From Chara braunii (lineage: Eukaryota > Streptophyta > Charophyceae > Charales > Characeae), in NCBI GenBank assembly GCA_003427395.1, contig BFEA01000176.1, positions 331,725 to 395,724 on the forward strand: a DNA stretch of 64,000 nt, written 5' to 3'. The translations under genes were made by a program, and so were the position numbers. This document shows positions 21,001 through 34,162 of this stretch, in pieces; position 1 is the first letter of the stretch, and each line of letters begins with the position of its first letter. The notes beneath the pieces were generated by a model. That model saw nothing but the letters and a program-made list of their open reading frames with translations, had not been told where the DNA came from and ran no database searches.

Positions 21001-24000
21001 CCGGATCTAAGGGTCACCATGTTGACAGCGCACAATTAACAACAATTCCACATCTCAACACTTAGACCGAACAGGTTACTTCTACTTCGGGGATTTGGTT
21101 CACTACCCGAACTGAACTCGCAGTTCTATGACCACACACACAGAGTCCTAACACCCTAGACAGTAGTGACAGGGAGATAGGACTGACTGTCCTTGACAGA
21201 CTCTATGCCAGCAAGTACNGGGGTGAAGGTACACACTCACGGGGTAAGGGATAGGCCAGGCTTGGGTAGATAGTACCGTTTGTCTTCTTGCTCCAGCTGG
21301 GTCAACACTCCGTCAACGGACTTGGTCAACTTCGCCGGTCAACGCTCCTGGTCAATGCGCTAGGCAGCTCCGGTCAATGCTCAGTCAACGCCCTAGACAG
21401 CCCGGTCAACACTGGTCAATGCCTGGTCAACACCCGTGGTCAACCTCGGTCAACATCTGGTCAACTCTCCCGGTTAACCTTCTGACCTCCCGGCTATGGT
21501 GGACCTCCTCCTTCACCTCAGCTATGGCTGATCTTGTCTCCCTCTTCGTCACTGTCTTCTTCCTTTCTTCTCTCTGCGTCTCTTCTTTCTCCCTTTTGAT
21601 GTTGGTCTTCTTCCCCGAACTCGGCAGCTATGGCTACTGTCCCCCTTCCTCTCTCTTCCTCTATCTCTCTCTCTCTTACTATCTCTCTCTCTCTCTCTCT
21701 CTCTGCCAAGCTCTTTTATGGCGGCTTCTTCCTTCTTCCTTGTGTGCTGCAGCTCCGCCGGCGTGGACAACGGGTACCTGCCAGTGCAATCAGACTTAAC
21801 TCTGGACTTGCTCACAACATGCACACTTGAGAACTGATGGCAAGACTGAACTCTTGCAACTCAAAAAAAACAACAATGAACTTGTCTTAAACTCAATCTT
21901 AACAGCTGCACAACTTGCGGCTATGGCCGCCGAACACGGTCTCTACCACCAGCCTCACTCTCTCCCTCACTGTCTCATGCGTGCACGTACGAGGATCATC
22001 CTGAATGTCCCCACTCAGCACAGCCTCACACACTCTGAACACTTGTCTTCACCAACAGCTGGGCGGCTATGGCCGTCGTCATCTTCCTCCTGCTGGCTAT
22101 GGCCGCCGACATCTACCCCACTGGCCAGCTATGGCCGCTGTCTTCTTCACTGCCCACTTCGTCTCCAGGCACCTGCAGACCTCCATGCACAAGACACCAA
22201 GGCAGCTCTTCCGCATGGCTCACAGGCGAATGAATGAATGGCTGGACGCTGCCTGTTTATTTATACTTCTTCGGACGTACCCGGACCCTGCCTCCAGACC
22301 TGTGGGCCTGGGCCAAAACGTGTGGCCCAGGGAAGCTTCCAGACGTTTGGCCTTCTGGGCCAAAACGTGTGGAACTCTCTGCATGCTCCAGAACCTTCCC
22401 CACGTGCAGCCCTTACCCAGGTACATGCTGGCTGGACTTCCCCTACAGAACCCTACGGACTTCTGGAACCTACAGACTCTGCAGACTTTCGACAGACTCA
22501 GTAGAGACTTCTAGAACAGGCTTTCTAGGCCTATTGGTAACAGACCTAGCTGCTAATCTACAGACCTAGGGATCAAGCCCTACTGACCAAACTACAGACT
22601 AACCTAAGTCGTAGGACAGGTTTGGGGATCGAATCCTACTCAGGTCACGGGGTCTATGTACAGGTACAGGGTAGGTCTAGGGATCGAATCTCACTCAGCA
22701 CACAGGGTCAATGTACAGGGTTAGCGCACAGGTCTAGGGATCGAATCTCTGTGACTGCAGTACAAGGTCAACTGGGTGAAACCGTTTCATTTGGAACAAA
22801 GTGATTCTTAATAGAGACTGGGAAACCGTTAGGACTGTTCCCTCCTCCGCCCCCCCCGNCCCCCCCCCCCCCCNCCTCCCCNTCCCCTTCTCCTGCTAAG
22901 GGGTCGAAGCTGTCAAACCCCAGCTTATTCCAAGACGACCAAATGGCTGTACTATTATTGTTTGTTTTTTTTTTTTTTTTTTTTTTTTTTTNTTTCCCGG
23001 CAAGTCAATATGTAATACATTTGGATACTCACACACGCTCCTCCCCATTATGGCTGAGAGGCCCGAGCGGGCGGCATTGATTGCTTCCCTGTGGAAGGAT
23101 ATACCCCCCCTCACCCCTGCATAAGTTAGCCTGCTTTAATTGGCTCTTACTATTCTGGTTGGCCTCAGTCCTGCTCCTCTCAGCTATTATGCTATCGGTT
23201 CGGCGTGCTGTGCTGGAGAGAATTGAGACGTTTGCAGGCTTCATAAAGAGGTGTTTGTTGTCACTCGTCCCCTGTCCAAGCTTAGCTGAACTTTGGGCCT
23301 CTATTTACAGTTTGCTGGTGTCCTCCTCCTTACACCTTGCATTCCTCTCTGGACCGTCGCTCCAATGCTGCAGCCATCGATCTCTCTTGTGATCATTCTG
23401 GTCAGAGTAAGTTTTGTCCTTCCACCGATGTATGTTGCTGATGACCCCTCCCTGAACTTGAGTTGTGCCATTCTTTCCAGCAGATGCGATCTTCTCTTAG
23501 GTCCGCCACTTTACCATTTAACAGCCAGGTTCTGCTGAAGCTCAGCCTCGCCTTTCTTTGTTGGTCCTCATCTTCTGTCCATGATTGTTTGATCTTCTGC
23601 CATCTGCAGAGGATCTCCGCTTGAATCATCGTTTTGGTCTCGGTCCAAACTTTTTCACGTGCGTTGGCTATTCCTTCAATCGTCCTGCCGCATCTTTCCT
23701 TCCAAATCACCCACAATGTCACTTTCCTTACGATTCTGAACCAAATCCTTTCAGGCATTGTTATTTTTTTAATAATTTAATTGCCTAGTCTTTCAATCTC
23801 AGCCCTACATTCCCTAAACAGGGTCATGTCAAGGTGAAAATTGGCTGTCTGCCTTGAGCGAGAAGTTGCGTCCCAAGGTTTTGTGCAGTCACCTTTCCCT
23901 GTAAAAAAAAACAAGCAGCATTTCGTGGAATATGGCAGGTTGGTATCATTCTGGCAATCGTGACACCAGTAGGCCCAGCGTCTGGTTGAACAGACCCCGC

Positions 24001-26548
24001 TATTCACAGGAAAATTGATTTGGCAAGCATTGAGACATTTGTACGTGTTTGATGAACTTTGTTCTATGATTTACTTATCCTTGTCGAAACCAAATCAGTT
24101 CTGATGTTTCTACATGCACCATTTTGTCACGCCGGCCTTAATGAATCTGCCTGAGACTCGATGGCCTCAGCTTTGTGCAAAGGATGAATGCCTGACCGCA
24201 TATCAAATCAACCACCAGCTTTACAGAACCCTAAAACCGAAGAAGGATAATGGAAAGATCGAGCGAAGAAACAAGTACGATACATAATCATGAGTTAATG
24301 AAAGCTTTCCGATGTCCAAAGCACGCTGGTCCCTTATATGTCTGTCGACAAGCTCTGTTTGTATCTGAAATGAAGACAAATTGATGCAGCTGTCAAAGGT
24401 GTGGTCTCTAAACGTCAGTATTGCATTGTTCTCCCCTACCTTACTGTGCGACGAGGTTGTTCCTCCTCCTTGCTGACCATGTCCCCATGATGTGCGAGTG
24501 AAACGGTTTTCACCTTCCTGCAGTCACGGATGCGGGCCCTAGAGTTTGAACCCCCAGACCTCACTTTGCCCATGTACAGTATCGAGTCGAGCCCCGAGTG
24601 TTTGAATCCGTGACCTGTGTTTTGGTAGTTGTTTGTCGTCTGTCGCAGGTCTGTGTAGTGGTAGGGGTTCGATCTGTAGGTCTGTCGATTAGGAGTCACA
24701 GCTCTGTAGAGGTCGTAGCTGTAGGTATTCTGAAAGGTCAAGGTCGTAGCTGCTACAGTCCTGAAAGGTCAAGGTCGTAGCTGCTACAGTACGCGAAAGG
24801 CCAAGTTCACAGACTTCCGGAAGGTCTGGAAGTGGCCTTTCGAATTTGCCTCACGTTTAGTCAGAGGCAAGTGGGCAAGTGGTGAGCCCAACTGCATTAC
24901 GTCGGCAGTGCGACTGCATCGACTTGGCAGTGCAAACCCATGCAGTCAGCGGTACCGGTCCACCCAGTCCCAGTCCAGTCAAGCAAGTACCATGAGGGAC
25001 TGTGTGCACCATGGGCCCGGTGGAAAGGGGGCAGACCAACGAGTTACAGAAGTATAAATCAAGAGGCAGCGCCCAGCCATTCATTCGCTGCGTAAGCCTT
25101 GCGGAAGCGCTGCCCCAGCATCTTGTGCGAGGTGGTCTGCAGAGCGCCCGGAGTTGAAGTGGGCTGGAAGAATATAGTGTAGCCATAGTAGTAGTAGCGA
25201 GCGGCCATAGCCACCACAGGTTAGAGATAGACGTTAGTGTGTGTGTGTGTGTGTGCGTGAGACAGAGTACGTGTGCGTGGAGTATTCAGGGTGATCCGGA
25301 GTTGAGTACGTGCGAACAGTGGTGTTGGACACAGTAACGAGGGTTCGGTGTACAGGCGCTGATGCGCCATAGCTGGATGAAGCGAGTTTGCATCTGAACT
25401 GTGTTCTTGGTTTCCATATCTCTGAGCTTTGAGTGGGCGCCTGGTGCCAGTGTGAATTGCTATCTGTTTGCATGCATGCGAAGCAAAGAAGAAAGCGAGT
25501 CTGATTGCACGATTGTCTTCCTGACATTTGGTACTATCTCACCCTGCAGCTAAGGTAGACTCTGTCTAACTCTTGGCTGCTTGGGAGCTTGGGCGGTATG
25601 CTCTCCTACAGCACTCCAGCCAGTAGATAAAGGGAAAGCGCCCTTTTCGGGTTATGTAAGCAAAGCTTCTCTGACCTTTCCCGCTCTTTTGCTGTGCTGC
25701 TACCATCTTCACCCAAATAGAATGCCCGGTCATTATCACTGTATCTATGCGGTATGTTTCATCGAATACAGATATAATGACCGGGCATTCAATTGGGGTG
25801 AAGACGGCAGGCCTAGACCTATCTGTGGACTGGTCCCAATTGGACTCCCACAAGACTTCCAGGGTTCCTCTACGGTTGGACACATCTTAAGGGGCCAAAA
25901 ATAATACCTTGCCTTGCGTTCGGATTGTTTCTCCAATGTTTTCATTGTTGGCAGAGAAGTGATGGGCTGGATGGTGTTAGCCATGTGGTAGTGGATGAAG
26001 TGCACGAACGGGACATGGATACGGACTTCTTGCTGATTGTGATGCGGGAAATCTTGAGAGTAAATTGTAAGCTAAAGCTTATTGTCATGAGTGCAACGCT
26101 GGATGCAACAAACTTCCAGAGGTACGTTGTTTGTGCAGGGATGCGAACAGTTTCATTATTTTTTCTTTTCCCATGGGAGGTAGCCCCGGACACTATTCTA
26201 TCCATCTGATACTATCAACAATTTTGAACCCATCTATTTATCAACGGTTACATGGTGTAGGTAGCATTCAGCCAGCCGGATGGGCTGGGTGCTATGCAAA
26301 CAGTTTTCTTGGGTTGTCTTTCAACACGGTTTTCGGCGTAACAGAAGGAAGTGTGAATATGTGAAGGTCGTGTTCTTGTGACTTGCCAGGGGCGGGAAAC
26401 GTGGACTGATGCTCACCGGAATGTGGATTCCGGTCCAGGATCATAAGGACCTGTCTCAGGAGAAAAAAACAAGCAAGAAAAAAACAAACGAAATCTGTGC
26501 TTTTGACATCCCCAAGATACAGATATGCTTGTTGTTTGGGACATCCGT

Positions 26549-26580
<32 letters not shown>

Positions 26581-28362
26581 GGCCCTTGTGCAAGGATGAC
26601 GCACATAACTAGATAAGGTAGAAATGTGATCAAACTCTTTTTTTGGTTGGAAGGAAAGCCGCAAATGAGCATCTTGCCCTATTTCGAAATCTAGTTCAGT
26701 CATCACTCACGATCCAGGGCAACCGTTGGGTGTCGGCAATTTCCTTTTTTAAGTGTTTTTTAAGTCTTTTAAGTCCCCCCCCCCAGCTGCTCAATAAAGA
26801 CAATGTGAATGTCAGTGATGCCAGAACCTCAAAGGCTCGGTGTGGTTCAGGGCGATCTTTTGTGCCACTGGTTGTGTTCTCGGTTCTGCTATGATGTGAA
26901 TGTCTTCAGGGTCGAGTTTGCATTGACTTATGTAGGGTTCCCCAAAACCTCTCATTTCTCTTCCTCAATGAAGCATACCGGTTCGGAGAAGTATCGTAGC
27001 AAGTATACTGGTCCGCCCGTGTATCGCCACAAACATGCCTGCAAACTTGCAGAAATACCGTTTTTAGAAAGTTTCTATGCAGATTTGCCAGGAGGTACCT
27101 TCTTTCGTGACAAATAAACCTGAGGTACCTCCTTTTGCAACAGAGGACCTGCGGGCCTTGGAGGGCTTGCCTCAGGTCAGGCCTCTGTCAGGAAACAAGG
27201 TACGGCCTGGTAAATCTGCGTCGAAACTTCTCAAAAACGGTATTTCGGCAGCTTTCCAGGTATATTTGTCGCGATACACGGGCGGACCAGTATACTTGCT
27301 ATGATACTTCTCCAAACCGGTATTTCAGATATGTCCTCAATTTCCCCTTGCATTGGGAGGAGAGAGTGATTGTCGGATTGGTTCGGAGGTGTTTGTTGCT
27401 GTTTGTTGGAAAAGCTGCTAAGCAGTTCTTGCTGTCTCCTTGTCAGGTATTTTGGGAGCTGTCCTTTGGTGACAATTCCTGGCTTCACGTTTCCTGTCCA
27501 AGTCAAGCACTTGGAGGAACTCCCATCAATGATGGGCTCTGCTTGCCCTCCCGCAGTCTTACGGGCTGTCTCAGCTGGCCAACATGGGCAAACTCGTGCA
27601 CAGAAGGAGGAGGATGAAGATGTTGACACGGATCTTGCTGCGGCCACCATATTATGGGTGGGTTCACGGTTTGGAGAGGGCGATGGAGCAGTGTTATGCT
27701 TCCTTCCGGTACGTTAACATGCAAGTGGGGATGGAGATATGGAAGACAGAGAAACATAATAGGATGGTTATCGCTGTCATCTTATCCTTCATCAATGGAA
27801 ATGTCTTTGTTCTTCCTGTTCAGAAGTTGCAGCGAGTTGTGTTAATACTCATATGAAGGTCATAAACTCATCAGTCCCTCATCTGGAAGGTAAATACATC
27901 AGGATGGTGGTCGTGTATTTGTCACCACAGCACCTTGGCTACAGAAAAGAACCTGGGTCCTTGCTACCCACTCAATGGAAGGGGAAACTAAAACCTAGGG
28001 GCTTCTTGGCGGCGTTGGACCGGTGCCACTTTGACTGCCTCATCTCAGCTGTCTGTAGACAAGAGCGTACCAGGCTGTGCTTAGTTGGAAAGAGGGACGT
28101 GTGGCTGAAAGCAGCTGGTCTTGTCGGAAGCTTTAATTACAGTGGCAGTTAAACCACCAGTACTCGGGAGCCTCTAACTCCATTACCAGAATTTCCAGAC
28201 GCCATGGACAGGCCCAGTTCTGCAAACCAGCTTCGGTTCGAGACAGGAAGAAGGATATTGGTGACAAGGACCTAATAAAACAGTGTCAGTAGGTCCACAG
28301 AGCCGTATGCTGCTGATTTTTTACCCCTCCTTTCTATCTGCTCAATGTGATGGGCTGTGAAA

Positions 28363-28450
<88 letters not shown>

Positions 28451-29784
28451 GAAGAAGAATGGTGGATATGGAGGGTGGAGCAAGGTAGGGAAAGAATCCA
28501 CTCTTTCTCTCTGTGCGCACATGATGGTCTAGGAAAGTGTGGCTGTCCCTCAAAGTGGAATGACTTCGATCATTTGCATACCCGTGTGTCCATCATTACT
28601 TCATGTCTATGGCACTAGTGGAACTCTAGTGTGGGACATCTGAATGGGATCCTGCCTCTGTCCTCCTTGTTGCATGCCGTGGTCATTTCAGATAGACGTA
28701 GTTCTGAAAACCTTTACCCAAGGCTTGGGCGTCTGTGCTTGCCCCTATCTCATATATCTCCTCTAGTGGGATGTGAGATCCATGTGAATGTCACTTTTGG
28801 AAAAGGAAAGTCACCGTCACCTTCAGGCTAATGTGTTCCATCAGAGTTATTTTTTGCGAACTAACGCTCCTGTGAAGTCTGTCTTGTGTCGTAGTGTAGT
28901 TCATAAGTTATAACCCCCCTGTCTGTGGTGGCTGGTGCAGGGCTGGGATGTTATTTCAACTGTGAAGGAGAAGCTACTCGTCATGCCTGGAAGCTCGAAA
29001 CTCCATATCCTCCTCCTCCATTCACAGATCCCTGTCGGTGATCAGCGAGCAGTATTTGCAAAAGCTCCACCAGGAATGAGAAAGGTAATGTTTATCCCCA
29101 TTCTCCTTGTAGAACTTTCAGGAAGTGCTCTTGTGAAGTTATCAGGCTCATGACAGTCAAACTAAAGCTGAGGCTTTTGAGGTGGAGGGAGAGCTTTGAG
29201 TCATAATCTTAATCGATGTTCCAGTTAAGAAGCATTGGTAGTATGCCACATGCATTGTCAATGCAAGTTAGTTCTTGTGTGCGCCACTACAGCCAGTCTG
29301 CTTTTTCTTCCCCTATGTTAGGATTGGGCGATTTATGTGCCTGCTGTCCTTGGATGTGCGCTTGTATGAATCCCCTCGTCATTGTTGATAGCTCCTTACT
29401 GCCTTTCTGCCATGTCAGTATCACTGTGACTGGCGATTGCGACTTGGCCTCTGTGGTTGGAGAGAGAAACTGTCTTACAGATAATAGCCACACCAACAGC
29501 ACTGCTTGTTTCATGAGGTTAGCACACAAATGTTGTAAGTGAGTGGGGGTGATTGATGATACTGCTTTTGAGATGTGGCTGGCTAAATTGCCATACAGCT
29601 TGTAGTTGAACCCGTAGTTTCAAAACTAACCTTCGTCATTTTCTTGGTTGTCTACAGGGTTGCATGCCTGCCGACCCCAACTGCCTACCGGTCGGCTGTC
29701 TGCCGACCAGTCAGAAAACAGCCATCCACTGATATTTTTTTCAAAACTGAGTTAGGGGCTGTACTGCGCTTGCTGAGTACAGCC

Positions 29785-29833
<49 letters not shown>

Positions 29834-32800
29834 ACAGCGGTGTTGGTGGGGTTATGGACCCACCACAAAAAACAAAATTGTGCGGGGTGCAGACGACCCC
29901 TGACCGGCAGGTGCCGACCAGCTGACCGGTCGACTTGTCGGCGTCCGACCAGTCAAGGGCTGCCAACCGTTGGGGCGTGCAACACTGGTTGTCTAGTATT
30001 TGTAGCCTGTGGTTTGGTATGGTTTGCTTTCCTGCAGTTGGTAGATTTTCTGTATATACTCACCTTTTCTCGCTCACTGTCTAGTATTTGTAGCCTGTGG
30101 TTTGGTATGGTTTGCTTTCCTGCAGTTGGTAGATTTTCTGTATATACTCACCTTTTCTCGCTCACAGACAACTTAGCAATTTTATGCCGCATCAGCATTT
30201 TTATTCTTGTATTGCTTGTATGCGTCTGTTTTTCATTTGTATATTCTGGGTGTCTTGTGTATCGCAGGTCATCTTAGCCACAAACATAGCAGAGACGAGT
30301 GTAACAATTGATGACATTGTTTATGTGGTGGATTGTGGGAAAGTAAAAGAGAATCAGTTTGATCCAGCGAGGAACATGACAGCATTCCGGGTCGTGGTAA
30401 GCGAATGAGCATTTCCAACCGCATTGTTCTTGTCCTGTCCTTTATCAGGCTTTTGAACCGGTTAATTTCTTGATTGTTTTGCAGATTCTCAGTAATTTTA
30501 ATCATCTAGCTGTCTGTTACATGCTGCAGTACGACGCCAACTACGCAACTCGGCTTGGGGGCTCTGTTGCCTGACGAACGATAGACACGCACACACCATA
30601 ACGGATCTGCTGAAAAATGAACAGGAGGAGTATACCTCCCCCTTTACTCTGTCTCCTTGCAATGCGTGTAAGCGGGCCATTATGGTGCACAGGGGTGCGG
30701 GCAGCTTACATTCAATCATATTCAATGTGGCAAGCCTTATATGTTAGAGGCGCAGTAAAAGGGAGCTGCAAGAGGAAATAAAAGGATACCCCAAAGAAAG
30801 CCAAAGTAAAGAAAGCAAAAAAAGGACTGTACAAGAAGGCAGAATAGTGGTTTTGTTGTGCTTCATGTTGTTTGCTATGAGAGGTAAAGCTGTTTCAATT
30901 TTAGATCGGCGCATCCATGTGGAAAAGGAGCTGTCGTCATGACTGTTTATGACGCACTGTAACGGATTCTTTGTTCTTCTGAATTCTACGAATCATGGCA
31001 GATATGCTCACCATGCAGTGCCCTGTATCAGCCCTTTGAGCCAGTTGTTTCCTGAACTGTTGTGTGGATTCTCAGCATTTTTTTATCATCTAGGATGATC
31101 TAGCCGTCTGCTGCATGCCGCAGTATCCTTGCAACTATACAACTCTGCTTGGATGCTCTCTTGCCTGGCAACTCACAGACACTGTCTGCAATAGTGTAAA
31201 TCTGCTTTGATTTTCCATCTACTCGTCTGGGTGGAACAGGGGTTGTTGCGGTGGCAATCTCGAAGACACACTGTAACGGATTCTTTGTTGGTGTAGATTA
31301 TGTCCACAAAGACCGCCATGCATTTCAGTTGGAAACGAACGTCACAAGAGGCCAGCCCTCATCGTATGGGAACGCATGAGGCAACGGGAGTTTTAAGTTC
31401 TAGATAGTGGGCCTAGCAGTAGCGTAGGGGCCAGAAAAGGCAGACTAGGTTCCACCAGTGCTTGAGAAGCTTCCAGTGGAACGGGTGCATCGATATCCAT
31501 TGGAAACCAGGAATACATGTCACTGGTATAAGCTAAGCTTACTTATGACTCCAGCTCTGTCCTTCCATTGCAACAGGTGTGCGGATATCAGAACGCTGAC
31601 CAGTCTCCTTACCCAATTCTCAACTTATCTTGTATAACTGTTCGCTACGAAGGTTCACCGATTATACCCTTATACTAGGACTTGCAGTCCAAATTTATGA
31701 GCAATTCGCGGCAATCCCTGTTGTTAGAATCACACAGGTGGAGGCTGCGGAATTTTGAAAACACGTTTTCTCAGCATACACAGCCAGAAGCTTATGTCCG
31801 GCTGTGCTCCTGACAGCCCAAAGCAAGATGCAACGAATGGGGAGCATATTGAATGTGACCGCATCTCACTATCATAAGTTAATTGGCAAAATGCTTCCCC
31901 TTTTGCTAAACTTGAAATGAAGGACAACATGAAAGCCAGCCTCGTGACCCCTCTGCCGACAGGCTAGCTGATGCCTAGAGCCTACAAAATACTGAGATAA
32001 ACACCCGGGCTCCGAACACAGCACAGCTGCACAACAAGAAAAATGTCTTAAACTAGGTCCAGCTGGCCACGGATCGATAAATCAGCACAAGAATGCCGAT
32101 AAACGGGAAGCAGGTGGTGCGCAACAGAGCAGCAGCCTTTGTCACAGTACCCATGTCAAAATTATGACACAAGCTTATAACTCTGCATGGCACACCCTCT
32201 CGAGGCTCAGACTGGAGCAGCTGGATGCACAGTGGGGCCCCACTGTCCAGAACCTCTTGCGCTTTCCTCACTGGGCAGCTGGAAGTGGAGTGTGGGCCCC
32301 GTTGTTTCATCTCTAAGGAAAAGGATTCTATTGCAAGGACAAATTTTGATGACCAAGTTCGGGGACAATGAAGTGTTAGAATATTGAATTGTTGCAATGC
32401 CCCCTTAAACCTGGTAGGATTGTGCTTTTATGGAAACTGTACAGGCACCTGGCCCAAGGTCTGGGTTCATCTTCCATTATATTTTCATGGCTGGGGCTCC
32501 TCTTCATGCAGCTCTTTGTCTTGATTGCTTTGCTGCATATAACATGTGTCCTCCACGGTGATGTACAAGAAAAAGGAGATTGAAAAAGGACCCTATGTCT
32601 TGCTTTGTCAACAAAGAAAGCAGTTGGAATGTACCTTCCGAAGCACAATGTTCCTATCGGGTCGTGCTGTCCCGGCACCAGAGGACCGTCTGGGTGTCAT
32701 CACCTTTATAGACTGCAAACAAGGTTCCCAATCCCGATCCCCTCTCCCCCCTGGGTAGATTGGATGCAGAACTAGCTTAGTGGGAAGTGACTTGTGATCA

Positions 32801-34087
32801 TGTGGAATCCCTGTGGATCTGGTCCATGCACACACTGCTGTGCCACACAGCTGCAGAATTGATTAAGTGGTCTGTTTATCCCAGTCCCCTGACTTCTTGT
32901 GGAATATGTTGTCGGCTTCGGTTAATGTTCAAATGTTTCACGCCACTCTTCAGTGGACTTCGAAGTCGAGCGCTCGACAGCGACAAGGTCGAGCAGGGCG
33001 TGTGCAGCCTGGTTTCTGCTTCAGGCTCTACAGCAAAGCGGTGAGTTCCAATTCAAAGCCCTGTTCTATTGCGCACAGCTTCCGCCCCCCCCCTCAGTGA
33101 TCAAGATCTTCTGTTTGGTTGTGCACTCATGAGTCAAATAGATGATGACCTTAAGTTCTGCAAGATGTTTGTGTCATCTTCGTCGACTCTTCCTTTTTTC
33201 CTTGTGTGCTTGTGCCCATTTCTTTATGAGCATGTGATAAGGTTGCTTATTGATTACTTCCAACAAAACACCAGACGATATCCTTCTCTGACAATTGATG
33301 GATGGCAAGGACAGCCAGGGATGACATGAGTGACTAGAGTTCTGAGAGCACGACATTGCAAGTCAATGTTCATCCGTTTGCAGCTCTGTACTCAAAAAGT
33401 CAACATTGCTGCCTCAGCTTGTTGCGTTGACTAAACCCCAAGATTTTCCAGGGTGCCATAGGGCTTCACTCCACCACTCTCCACATGCACAAAAGGCAAG
33501 AAGTATGGCATCCATGTTCTATTTTCTAGCGGAAGATTCCTCCTCATTGTGCACATTTGGTGAGTAGTGAAGTGAGGCCCATTGTCTTTGTGTATTCCTT
33601 CTGGAATTCCATGCACTCTTTTATTTGACTATTCTGTGTACAGTCCTTGTATATTTCTTCCAGAATTTATGTGCTCTTTTCGTTCGCCTGTCCTGGGCAG
33701 CGTAGTGGCGTCCCCAGTCTGTGTTTGACTGAACTGGCTGGGCCTAAATACTTGGCGACCAGTCAGTCCTGGCCAGCGTAGCGGCGTCCCCGGTCTCTGT
33801 TTGACTGAACTGGCTGGGCCTAAATACTTGGCGACCAGTCAGGCCGCCTCTGGGCCTCTGTACCTTTCCACTTCCCAGGCTGGGTGCAGACATACCTTGA
33901 AGTTCTCATCCCGTGTGTTGTTTCTTAGGCCAATTGTGAAAATGAATAGGACAAACAACAAGGACAAATCTGAAAGCACACACAAGTATTTAGGCCCAGC
34001 AAGTACAATTCGTGTGTTGAATCTGTTGATGCAAAACCATGATTGTTGCAATTGCATACACTTCCCACCCATGGGGGCATTGTAATC

Positions 34088-34162
<75 letters not shown>

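Larger units (their letters stand above)
18594..22850 (-). mobile_element. Truncated Ty3/gypsy-type LTR retrotransposon
   Basis: Antisense to the helicase gene. Reading the minus strand: an LTR/leader region (about 22,850 to 21,036) with a TATAAATA box at 22,265-22,258, then gag, a CCHC zinc knuckle and the beginning of the aspartic protease. The sequence stops there (about 18,594): no reverse transcriptase, RNase H, integrase or 3' LTR follows, so it is a 5' fragment that cannot move by itself. The outer LTR limit is uncertain because no TG..CA pair or target-site duplication can be tested without the second LTR. Confidence 0.8.
17926..25954 (+). other. Intron 6 (8.0 kb), retroelement-filled
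   Basis: The longest intron. It interrupts the gene between motif Ib and motif II. In order it contains a GGGGA minisatellite (18,310-18,372), an antisense truncated Ty3/gypsy element (about 18,594-22,850), poly-C and poly-T tracts (22,847-22,993), a LINE-like remnant (23,402-24,007), an LTR-like sequence (about 24,430-25,560) and a foldback element (25,707-25,803). Several N calls suggest poor assembly quality in the repeats. Confidence 0.8.
26122..27446 (+). other. Intron 7
   Basis: Holds the U6-like RNA gene (26,529-26,644) and the long foldback element (26,975-27,323). Both are described separately. Confidence 0.8.
29085..30267 (+). other. Intron 9
   Basis: Holds the second copy of the GACCGGTC-rich element (29,657-29,989), a (CT)n(CA)n microsatellite inside it (29,786-29,832) and an 88-bp tandem duplication (29,991-30,165). 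No gene. Confidence 0.7.
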
